A stretch of DNA of 22,026 nucleotides from the NCBI GenBank assembly GCA_036897095.1, contig JAYMSP010002889.1, positions 1-22,026 on the forward strand, in the 5' to 3' direction. Numbering within the stretch: position 1 is the first letter of the stretch; each line of letters begins with the position of its first letter. Positions 8,081 through 16,949 of the stretch are shown piece by piece. The DNA is from Plantago elongata. Taxonomy: Eukaryota; Streptophyta; Magnoliopsida; Lamiales; Plantaginaceae. The position numbers were made by a program, and so were the translations under genes. The notes below the pieces were generated by a model that was given only the letters and a program-made list of their open reading frames with translations, was not told the DNA's origin and searched no databases.

Positions 8081-8412
8081 TTTTGTTTAGAAACAAAATA
8101 ATATATTTACTAGTAAACTAAATCATGTTACACAAAAGGAAAAGGCAAATCATTAATTGCCATCACAATCTAGAAACAAAGATGGACCTGAATCTTGAAT
8201 CTGATCAGTGACCACCTTCAAACATAGCGTGTAAACATGTATATATGTATAATTGTTGTGCAGATTCTTCTGCACTCCTAGCAGCCACTCCCTCCTGATT
8301 CTGATTTCCATAACTTCAAATTTTCTGAATCCTGATTAGAAACATAGGAATCATGATTAGACAGTACATTAATTATACTTCTAGCTTCAACCCACCACAT
8401 ATATACAACTTA

Positions 8413-8474
8413 TTATAATTTCAGCAGATTGCCAAACCATCACCTTATAATTTCAATAGACTGCCAAACCATCA
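8413..8474 (+). repeat. 32-bp tandem duplication
   Basis: TTATAATTTCAGCAGATTGC followed by CAAACCATCA (8413-8442) is repeated as TTATAATTTCAATAGACTGC plus CAAACCATCA (8445-8474). The two copies differ at three positions. This looks like a simple local duplication. Confidence 0.85.
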
Positions 8475-8804
8475 AGAGAAGTGACTCGCATAGTATATCT
8501 TAATACGTTCAAATAATCTTGTGTGCAATCCCAATCAATTTTATATAATAACTAAACAATGTTAAACTGAATTAAATGGAATATTTGATTAAATCGAACT
8601 GAAAATACAATGTAAATTATAATTATGTAAAGTTGAACTGAACTGAATAAAATTGAAATGAACTGATTTAAAGAAATTTTTAGTTAAAGAGAGTAGAGCC
8701 TAAATCTATCCTTTTAAGTAGAAGAAATGAGTAAATTATTTCCCTTTGATTAATTGAGAGTCTCTCGCCAAATAGTTGGAGGATTTCATGGCTATGCATT
8801 ACTT

Positions 8805-8890
8805 TCTTTTTTTAAATAATTGAAAGTGATTCGAACCCCGATCTATTAATTGGAGGAAAATCGATTACACATTATACATATATCAACAAT
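8805..8890 (-). repeat. SINE-like relic
   Basis: The minus strand reads TTTTCCTCCAATTAATAGAT, then CGGGGTTCGAATCACTTTCA, then TTATTTAAAAAAAGAAAG. GGGGTTCGAATCA is a good B-box match, and the flanking CCTCCAATTAATAGAT equals the corresponding part of the copy at 5872. The A-box end is lost in AT-rich sequence. Confidence 0.45.
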
Positions 8891-9379
8891 TATATCTCAA
8901 ATACTACTTCTCATGTCTCACAACCAATTTTGTATATTCATTTATATTTGTCCCACAATAAAGATGGCATTTTTTATTTTTGATAATATTTACAATTTAT
9001 TTACATGAATAAAAATCATTTACACCGTAAATTAATCTTTGTATTCAATAAATGTGATATTAATTATGTGACGAAATAAAAGAGATAATTACAATTTAGT
9101 GTAACTTTTAAAAACTTATTACACTTTAGTGATACATGAAAAACTTCCTATAAATTAGTATAAACTACTTATAAAGAATTTTTTCGTAAATTTAAAATAA
9201 AATACACTAAAATTGATAAAAATCTATCCCATATTTATAGAAAATTAAGTCAAAATACGTTAACATGCCAGTTGAAACAAATTAAAAAAGTATCTGCTAA
9301 TCGATATAATCATGATCATCATCAAAGTAATCAACCTTCTAGGTTCCTACATCTTTTCGTTTTGCATGATTATATTATA
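8891..9379. other. AT-rich intergenic DNA, no gene
   Basis: I see only AT-rich sequence. Short variants of TTACAATTTAGTGTAACTTT (9090) and TTACACTTTAGTGATACATG (9120) repeat once, about 30 bp apart. No protein-like frame or RNA gene is visible. Confidence 0.55.
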
Positions 9380-9800
9380 TGATGCTTATAATTTAATGTG
9401 AAATTATATATACCGTACTAATATGATACTTGCAGTACTAATATAATGTTTATTTCTTGTTTAATGCTTAAATTATACGATGCTTGTAATGTAATATTGA
9501 ATGATGCTTGCAGAACTATTATGATGTTTGTTTTCCTATTGATGGTGCTTGTCATATAATGTTAAATAATATTTGTAATTAAATTTGAAAGAAAGAAGCT
9601 TAGAGATGATAATAAACGTTAAAATTTTATAAAAAATTTTGAAAATTGAAATAACGATACTTGCAAAATTGAAAGAATGATGCTTGTAAATTTGAAATAA
9701 TAATGCTTGTGAAATTAAAAAAATGATGTTTGAAGATAGATCAAAATAAATGGAAAAAGCTTGACTGAATGATGCTTGATTATTTTGATAATGTTCGCAT
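9380..9800 (+). repeat. Degenerate minisatellite built on GATGCTTG, 20-24 bp period
   Basis: GATGCTTG or a one-base variant occurs at 9381, 9426, 9479, 9503, 9523, 9544, 9656, 9679, 9702, 9725 and 9771. The last five are spaced 23, 23, 23 and 46 bp, so they lie on an exact 23-bp register. Between them are AT-rich fillers such as TAAATTTGAAATAAT. It appears to be an old tandem array, now diverged, with an AT-rich interruption around 9560-9650. Confidence 0.65.
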
Positions 9801-10599
9801 AATCTTACATTATTTATTATTCTAATATAACTAAATTTAAATAGAATTTAATTAGTTAATTGTAAATTTATTTTAATTATTAAATATATTATTTTTAATA
9901 TTTTGAAGGATATATTTGAAATTGAATATATAAACACTAGATATATTATTAAAGTGTGGGAGAAATTTGACGATAATATTAACTTATGATTGTCCCGATA
10001 ATAAACGTCGATGCACAAGCTAGCGAGGTTAATACTTACAAGTTCGTCACCCATTGTATCCCAATTTATCTAACATGTGTGCCCAACTTTTATTTATACT
10101 CAATTGGACCTAATACGATATATGAATAAACGGATAGACAAAAGAAAAGGAAAATTAGCTAGGTAAAGCGGGTGGGAGGTTTAGTGCATGGTGTGGGTGA
10201 ATAGACTCGGAGTTTTTTTTATAAATACATATAAATTCATAGTAATTTTTACAAAATTTTCTCAACAACTAAATTATTCATCAAATCACTACATCCAATA
10301 ATAAATTAATACATTAAAATGTACTTATAATATAAATAAAAAGTGACATATGAAGGGAACCACATTTTTTATTACTTGGTAAAACTTTTCATACTTATTT
10401 CTTTTCTTTTTCAAATTTTGATTTTGTCCACTTTAGAATGTCTATAACTTGAAAATAAAAATCACCGACGACATTATTTTTACGAGAGCTATAAATAAAT
10501 ACCACTCTTGACTATGTTTGAATTATTTTCCTGAGATTTATAAAAATCACTAATAACTTTATTTTAACCTTAATAAATTGTAAAATGAGTTAACCCTAG
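9801..10599. other. AT-rich intergenic DNA, no gene
   Basis: No supportable gene. The frame on the minus strand at 9848-10054 is low-complexity and unlike any family I know. A G-rich patch GCGGGTGGGAGG at 10168-10179 stands out in an otherwise AT-rich stretch. The composition becomes GC-rich at about 10600, where LINE-C starts. Confidence 0.55.
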
Positions 10600-11925
10600 A
10601 ACAACTCCTGTAGCCGCAACAATTCTCTGATCCGGATTTCAAGGCGGCGAGCGGCGATTCTTCTAATAGCTAGTGAAGAGAGCATGAGGCCGTCCACGGA
10701 AACAGGTGGCCTTGACTTCCTCTCCACCCCACACCATGATACAGGCGGAGTCCGGTATCACTGAGGCGGCGACGGGCGATAGCGTGCAGGTTGAGGAAAG
10801 CAAAAGGACTGCGATTCAGGGACAAGAACATGTTACCTATTAGGAGACTAAAATCGAACCTGCAATTGAGGTTCGCCAGATCGAGGCTGAGCAACGCCGA
10901 TCTGCTTCTGATCCGCCATGACCAAGGTCACCGAACGATTGACTCAGTCCCACTGGTTGTTGGACAGTGTGAGGCGGAGCATAACTGTACTAATTCGGTA
11001 CTGCCACGACAAGGATCACCGGGTTTAGACTCGGGGACAATTTCTGATAATTTGGCGAAGTTATGGATTGATGTAATTAGGGGTAATCGGGAACCATCTC
11101 GAGGATTAACAATCGATTTCACAGCCCCTGCCATTGTGGATGATGAGATTGAGGTAGAAATCGAACATGATGATGTTGTATCAGAGATTGATTTTTGGCG
11201 CACATCCCTTATCATGTATGTTTTGGGAGGGGAATTATCTATGAATGCTGTAAAGCAGTATATGACAAAATTCTGGAACATCGTGACGTTACCGGAGTTG
11301 TACTATAACGAGGAAGGATATTTCATCTTGAAGTTTCAGACATTGGCTGATAGAGATGAGGTAATGAAGCATGGCCCCTATACGATCTACAATATGACTA
11401 TGTTTTTGCGAGAATGGGTCACGGGGTTCTCCTTGAAAGATGATATGCTACGTGCCATACCAATGTGGATTAAATTGCCACAATTACATTTGTACTTATG
11501 GGGTTCTAAAAGTCTGGGAATGATTGGAAGCGCTATAGGTAAACCGTTGTTCACTGATGAATATACCGCATGAAATTGAGAGTATCATATGCTAGATTAC
11601 TTGTGGAGGTTGATATTACTAGAGAGCTCAGGGAGTTTATCATGATAAAGGACTTAAAAGATAAGAAATTTAAGCAACCGGTTGAGTATGAATGAAAGCT
11701 ACTGTTCTGTAATAAATGCAAAAGATTGGTCATGTTTGTCCTACACGACCACCACCTCAGCAAGTGGTACAACAAAGGGGAGTTTGCCAGTGGAGAATTC
11801 AGCGAGATAATAGATCGGGGGCAGTTTGTGCAGGGGGGAAGCACTAGTACAACACCACCACCTTGTTCGAATGGGGTAATTCGCCTGTTATAGAACATGT
11901 GGGTCCAAGTCGCTTGCGGATAGAG
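10600..11925 (+). mobile_element. LINE-C: 5' portion of an L1-type element (ORF1 only)
   Basis: A sudden rise in GC content near 10600, a plausible 5' leader, and a degraded ORF1 with DUF4283 and a zinc knuckle mark the 5' end of a plant L1. ORF2 should follow on the right, but at about 11925 the sequence switches to integrase of a copia element on the opposite strand. The element is therefore truncated at its 3' side by a breakpoint and not by ordinary 5' truncation. Confidence 0.8.
10737..11925 (+). pseudogene. LINE-C ORF1 (DUF4283 plus zinc-knuckle protein), broken
   Basis: ORF1 of plant L1s encodes an RNA-binding nucleocapsid-like protein. A plausible start is ATG 10737 (MIQAESGITEAATGD), whose frame meets TAG near 10842. 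The long clean frame starting at 10791 is correct only in its later part. About 11190-11573 is a DUF4283 domain: WRTSLIMYVLGGELSMNAV, EEGYFILKFQTLADRDEVM, then GPYTIYN and IPMWIKLPQL, ending IGKPLFTDEYT. A frameshift near 11572 leads to VSYARLLVEVDITRELREF and VEYE, where tryptophan is replaced by TGA at 11693-11695. The following knuckle reads FCNKCK and, one frame over, IGHVCP, giving a CX2C...H...C pattern broken by an indel. Confidence 0.85.
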
Positions 11926-12420
11926 CAACACCATTTTGTTGTGGTGTCCTTACTGAAGATAGTTTATGTTGTATAACTTTGCAGGTACAAAACTCTTTTA
12001 TGTACTAGTTGACAAATTCAGTATAATGGTCTATTCTGATTGCAAATACCTTGTCATTTTTCATGACTTCAAGCTTTTTCAGCAAGTTTGGTATCTCCAC
12101 CTTAGCATTAGATTTTTATTTTAGAAAGACAACTCAGGTAAACCTAGAGAAGTCATCTACAACAACTAGACCATACTTCTTTCATGTATAACTGATTACA
12201 GATGATTCAAAAAGATCCATGTGTAATAGTTGCAGAGGTCAAACACATGAATGTCTGGCTTTGGACTTAAAAGAGGCTTTAGATTGTTTTCCCAATTGAC
12301 AAGTAGAGCAGACACCGTCCTTTCTGAATGTTGTGTTACGTAATCCAACCACTAACTCTTTCTTGGCAAGTTTGTTCAGAGTTTTGAAATTCAAGTGACT
12401 CATTCTCTTGTGCCATAATC
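11926..12420 (-). pseudogene. Copia integrase fragment (HHCC finger and partial core)
   Basis: The zinc finger is well preserved: LWHKRMSHLNFKTLNKLAKK then GVCSTCQLGKQSK, so H-x4-H and C-x2-C are all present. The core follows with LHMDLFESS (first catalytic Asp in MDLF), KKYGLVVVDDFSRFT, then RIDHYTEFVN where the second catalytic Asp lies (family pattern R.D.G.EF.N, with G changed to Y). The last recognisable block is RTPQQNGV at about 11926-11950; the catalytic Glu after it is lost. In-frame stops include TGA for the tryptophan of FSRFTW at 12134-12136 and another TGA just before KKYG. Confidence 0.85.
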
Positions 12421-12429
12421 AGTGTTCTT

Positions 12430-12842
12430 CTGTGACCTGATTGACTCACCATGAGACATTCTTCAGTTGTGGTAGATGTCCAATCAAAGACATATAGACT
12501 TCCTTTCCGGCTAGCAACCAAGACTGTTTGCTTTGACTCATTGTCAATTAATTTGCAGATCTTCAATTTAATTTTCACCGAATATCCCCTATCTGCAAAC
12601 TGGCTCATGCTTAGAAGATTATATTTCAAATCCTTAACATGTAATATGCCAGATATCGTAAGGGATCCCAATTTGACGTTGTCAAATCCTATGGAAGGAT
12701 TTGATTCTCCTCCAGCAAACCTGATATTTGGTCCAGTATCACATACTCTATAGTTGACCATGTTTGCTTTGTCTCCTGTCCTGTGCTTCCCGCATCCACT
12801 ATAAAAAAGCCATTGAGCCTTAGTCCATGATGCGTTCTGCAC
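12430..12842 (-). pseudogene. Copia aspartic protease with mutated active site
   Basis: The typical copia protease start W..DSGC..HMTGD appears here as QWLFYSGCGKHRTGDK. The catalytic Asp codon is TAT (Tyr) at 12801-12803, a single change from GAT. Downstream, VKLGSLTISGILHVKDLKYN and LLSMSQFADRGYSV fit the family pattern V.L......i..VlyVp.l..NLlSv.ql...G. The tail ends KGSLYVFDW, a usual junction to the integrase finger, where the frame shifts near 12430. Without the Asp, this protein could not process Gag-Pol. Confidence 0.85.
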
Positions 12843-12916
12843 AAAACAGGAAACATGAGTTAGATTCGTGCTTCAGAAACAAAATCACATAGACTCAACA
12901 CTCTTCCTGTGGGAAT

Positions 12917-15262
12917 TCATTTCTGAATGAATCTTTTAGGAGTAGGTTTTTGTCTACTTGGAACATAAAGGGGAATCTTAGAATCATCGAATTTTAGATC
13001 GATCTTCCTTCTTGGTGTGTTCCTTGGTGTTCCTCGTGGTGGCTTCAGAGACTTGTCAGGTTTCTGAGTTTGCTTTTTAGCAAGCTTAGTCTTCCTGGCC
13101 AAGTTTCTTATAGCCCTGGCATTCATATTTTCAGTGGCTTGGGATTGCTTCCACTTCTGATAATTGATGTAAGCAATTCTGGCTTTCCACCATCGTTCTT
13201 GTCCTTCCTTATATTGTTGCATTAGGACTTTTTCAATAGCACGAAGCTAATACCATTTCGAGCACCACTAGCTTTCTGAACACGATTTTCAATAACCTCA
13301 CTAATCTTTGCATCATTCCTATATCCATAGAATGGTACAATAGGAAATACAACAAACCGGCGATGCTTCCCTTCCTAGTTATACAACATTGTGGATGATC
13401 ACAAGTCAAAGGATCATGTTTCTTTTCAGAAATATTTTTTACAACTTTATTTGGGACTTGTTGTTCCTTCAAAGGTTTGGTCGCAACTGCTTTATCTTTG
13501 TCAAGAACCTTAGCTTTCTGATCGATGCTATAGGTTTCTTTGGAACCAAACTGTTCACTTTTTACAAAGGTCAACCTTCCATCTCTCTTCTTCAAAGGAG
13601 TAGAATTACTTGATTGTGCATCAAGTCCAAGTCCTCCTAAGATAGAAGGATCTCTCAAATATGATTGAACCTTCGTGAGAGTGTCACTAAATTTGACAAA
13701 TGATTGAAAGAAACCTCTTTCTTTCTGAGTTCTTCATTTTCAGAAAGAAGTTTCTTAAACTTCTCATTTAGCTCTTTCAAGGCTAGTTCGTGAGAATTTT
13801 CATTCTCCGATATTTGAAATTTTAGAGATGCTATTTCAGCGTCATTAATCACAGATACCTTGGTCAAATTAGAAATTTATTTTTCAAGAGTTTCTTTGCA
13901 TTCTTCCAGAATTTTGGTCTTTGACTCATCAACAAAAAATTCTCTCTCATATCGATCAAGTTCACTCTTGACCAATTCTAAATCCTTAATGTCGTCATCA
14001 TCACTTTCATAGTACAAGAATTGTGATGTGTTTATTACCTCATCAACCATAAGGCATTCTTCAATGTTGGAGATGTCAGGATCTACTATCTCAACAACTC
14101 CACACAAATCATTCTTCATTAAGCTAAAGTTGATAACATCGTGAGTTATCCCGCACAGTTCTGGTTATGGTAATTTTGAGTCCTCTGAATCCTCATCTTC
14201 TTTCTCTCTTCAGTGAGCAATGCCCTCTGAGTTCTTTTGAATGTTCTTCTCTCCTTTTTGTCACCCGACTTAAGCTTATTAAAAGCAGGACAATCACGTT
14301 TGAAGTGACCGGGTTTCTTACAATAGAAGCAGATATCATTCCCAACTTCAGTAACTTTAGTACTAATGGCTTTCTGAGCAGGGTTGTTCAGAGAGTTGTT
14401 CATTTGGATGTTCTTGTATTGATGGTAGTTTCGGCCGAGATGCTTTTTCAGCTTCTCTTTTTCTTTTCTCCTTTCAATCTCTTGACTCACATATTTCTTC
14501 ATGTGATGCACATCAAGAGCATTTTCTTCTGACACTATCCTTCTTTTTAGAAGTACCTTGAATAACTAGAGCAACACTTTGCAACTTTTCAGCCGCAACC
14601 AATCCTCGTTGGGTTGTCTCATAGTTTACAGTGGCCAAATATGAAAAGAGTTCCACTGAAGTGATTTGGGGCATTCCATGATTGAAGTAGAAGTACGGGG
14701 TATGCTCCCAATTCTGTTTCAAACTTCTGATGATGGTTTTCATCTTCTCAGAATTTGAGTATCTGTCACTTTCTCCAAGTGCAACCATATCACTCATGAG
14801 AGTAGTAAACCAAAAATCAAGTTCTTCTAGAGTTTCAGTGGGACATTGTTTGAAGTTTTGGAATTTCAACTTCAAAACCTCGAACTAGTTTTCCTTGGTT
14901 TTCTCAGTTCTGGCACAGATTTCTTCAATCAATTGCCAGGCAACTTTCGCCGTCTTTGCACACCATAGTTTGCACTATATACGCTCAGATGTCGATCGAA
15001 TGATGATGTTACAAGGTTGACAATCCAACCTGTATCTCTTGGCATCTTCTGATGTCCAGAGTTCATGAAGTTTGTCTACACACTCAACTTGTCCAGCAAT
15101 AGCACGACCACTATCACTAGTGGAAGTGTCACTACCTTCAACATCAGTATTTCTCCGACCATCAGATACTCTAATCACATGCTTGAGCTGTCTGATTTTG
15201 ATTGGTCCTTCCTTGATGACATAAATCATCTCATCACTGATTACTTCAAGATGCAACATCAT
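12917..15262 (-). pseudogene. Copia Gag (UBN2-type) with zinc knuckle and coiled-coil tail, broken
   Basis: Gag packages the element RNA. The minus strand begins after the LINE-B insertion with LHLEVISDEM (15262) and includes ELWTSEDAKRYRLDCQPCNI, a stop, AKVAWQLIEE (about 14925), a stop, then LKLKFQNFKQCPTETLEE (14875). This is the normal order of a UBN2/retrotransposon gag. The zinc knuckle CFYCKKPGHFKRDC (CX2CX4HX4C) at about 14280-14330 is intact. Downstream pieces (14119-13877, 13867-13655) are Glu/Lys/Leu-rich and coiled-coil-like; 13658-12917 is basic. An insert DTSTSDSGRAIAG in the N-terminal part is unusual. At least seven breaks are present. Confidence 0.82.
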
Positions 15263-15265
15263 GTT
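15248..15265. repeat. Left target-site duplication of LINE-B
   Basis: AAGATGCAACATCATGTT here matches AAGATGCAACTTCATGTT at 21778-21795 with one mismatch. The last two T overlap the T-run that is the complement of the LINE poly(A). The duplicated bases encode part of copia Gag (LHL). Confidence 0.9.
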
Positions 15266-15292
15266 TTTTTTTGGGAAAAGAGCCTTAGCTCT
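15264..15292 (-). other. LINE-B 3' end: poly(A) and terminal stem-loop
   Basis: On the minus strand the element ends AGAGC-TAAG-GCTCT (15279-15292, a 5-bp stem with a 4-base loop), then TTTTCCC and nine A (15264-15272). Short hairpins close to the 3' end are known recognition elements for the reverse transcriptase in some LINE lineages, including plant L1s. A role here is inference. Confidence 0.65.
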
Positions 15293-16949
15293 CAGATTAT
15301 ATATATATAGGAATCAAGGCGGTTTATGGGAACCCGCATACAACAAAAGTTGGATAATAGGTCCATCCCACAAGTTTATCAAAAGCTTTAGCCTAACTTC
15401 AAAACAATCTACCTTTCCAATCAAGCAAGAAACATATACAATGTTAACAAGCAAACTATTATGACACCCCTTGTTTCTGCTCTCCAACTTGTATGCTCTG
15501 ATGTTGAAGATGAGAAGCATCTAGCAAACAATCTTCAATGTCAACACTGCAGTCTTCAAAACATTCACCTCTATATGTAGTGGTGAAATCTTCCAATTGA
15601 TCTTCATTCCAATACCACTGGAAGTATGACACTGAATACTCAATGCGGCATTAGATGAAGCTCCAATAATTCATAACGCAGTAACCCAACAAAAGCAGAG
15701 TAATCTAAAACCTTTCCAGCAAAAACAATCACTATACTAGAGATAGCACATAACTGATTACTACATAAAACCCAATAACCAGACTTTACAGCAGACCAAA
15801 TATCTAACCTATACAAAAGACTAATTACCAACATTGATTTAGTACCTATATCAGTCACAAACATACTATATAAAGCAAAAATTAACCCACAGACCACCAC
15901 CTCTCTGAAGAAACAAACAAGTCGACTAGAGATAGTTCCAACCAACCCAAAACCTGATACAGTACTCTATCCTCATTATAGAGAAAAGAGCCAGAGAATC
16001 TCTGCCACATCAAAGAATAGAATGAGCCACTGAGTGTGTGCAATGCAGACAAAGGAAGTGATCTTAACCAAGATATCCTATCATCTAATTCTAGTGCAAG
16101 GAGAGGGAGGAATACTCTTCTCAAACAACAAGAAAGGAAAAAACAGAAACATATGAGAAAACCCTCCCACCTGAATGAATTCAAGATGAAGGCATAGTCT
16201 GTGTTTGAGTTCCTCCAAACATTAAACACTAGACCAGAAAGTATGCAATATACCCCCATATAGCCAACAAAATATCTGATAGAGCAATTAATAATAGTAA
16301 CAAAAGTCAGACAACCAAACCCTTGAGACAACTATCCAATAGCAAGATACAGTAATACCAAGACACAGGCCAAACAAGCCTAAGAACAATAACTAGAGGA
16401 CTTGTTTTGTTTAATGTCTTATTGCCTTTTTTTCCCTAAGAATATGACTTTTTCATTGCTGTAATAGAAACTAACACTCTCAGTCTTAGCCAACCACTTT
16501 AGGAACAAGACTAACCAAACTAACAAATTCAGCCACATGAAAAACTCCTTTTTGCAGATGTCACTCAACAAACAGACTAAGAGCACAACCCACTAACCAT
16601 CTTTTATAAGATAAACAAGAGGCCAAAGACAAACAAAAATAATGCAACAAACAACTTTCCAGACCTGGGCTTTTAGCATTTTTTCCAGGATTTTCATTTT
16701 TTTATAGAGCCTAACATTTTTTTACCCCTGAATATACTATTTTTGATCAGCTGGGAAGCCTCTAAAGGTCCAGTTCTGTTTAAAGACCTCTTGCCTTTTT
16801 TACTTAAGAATATGGCTTTTTTCAATAGGGAAATTCTACTGCAGCAGAACATTGAACTATAACAGATGAAATCACAACACACACTCCATGAAGATACAAT
16901 ATACCACAACTTACTAACAGACAAAAAGAGATATAGTACCATTGAGGTA
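15293..16949 (-). other. LINE-B 3' untranslated region
   Basis: It extends from the ORF2 stop (TAA, complement at 16950-16952) to the terminal hairpin, about 1.65 kb, which is long for an L1 3'UTR. Open frames of up to 149 codons on the minus strand (16331-15882, 15945-15640) have hydrophobic, T-rich coding without recognisable domains and are most likely chance frames in T-rich UTR. A further insertion of unknown sequence is possible, but I see no borders. Internal direct repeats are annotated separately. Confidence 0.6.
16425..16827 (-). repeat. Three degenerate direct repeats in LINE-B 3'UTR
   Basis: On the plus strand, GCCTTTTTTTCCCTAAGAAT (16425), ACATTTTTTTACCCCTGAAT (16713) and GCCTTTTTTACTTAAGAATA (16793) each continue into AT(A/G)...TTTTT(C/G)A. 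The first and third share further flanking sequence (TTGTTTAATGTCTTATTGCC and CTGTTTAAAGACCTCTTGCC). They look like old duplications within the 3'UTR. Confidence 0.6.

Larger units (their letters stand above)
11926..15265 (-). mobile_element. Ty1/copia retrotransposon, left part: gag, protease, partial integrase
   Basis: On the minus strand the order gag (with zinc knuckle), coiled-coil/basic region, protease, HHCC finger and integrase core is the copia order (integrase before RT). The element stops inside integrase at 11926, so RT, RNase H and the 3' LTR are missing. Its 5' end continues at 21778-22026 on the far side of the inserted LINE-B. The long Gag with a coiled-coil stretch after the knuckle recalls the SIRE/Maximus lineage, but this is only an impression. 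Multiple stops and frameshifts make it inactive. Confidence 0.88.

Noticed and set aside
9848..10054. Small hydrophobic protein on the minus strand
   Set aside because: I/L/Y/N-rich translation of AT-rich DNA with no recognisable motif.
10791..11573. An intact 260-codon host gene
   Set aside because: The second half is a DUF4283 domain continuing out of frame into a zinc knuckle, so it is LINE ORF1; the first half is in the wrong frame relative to the likely original N-terminus.
15640..16331. Membrane-protein-like frames of 101 and 149 codons on the minus strand
   Set aside because: They lie in the 3'UTR of LINE-B, have no recognisable domain and reflect T-rich UTR composition.
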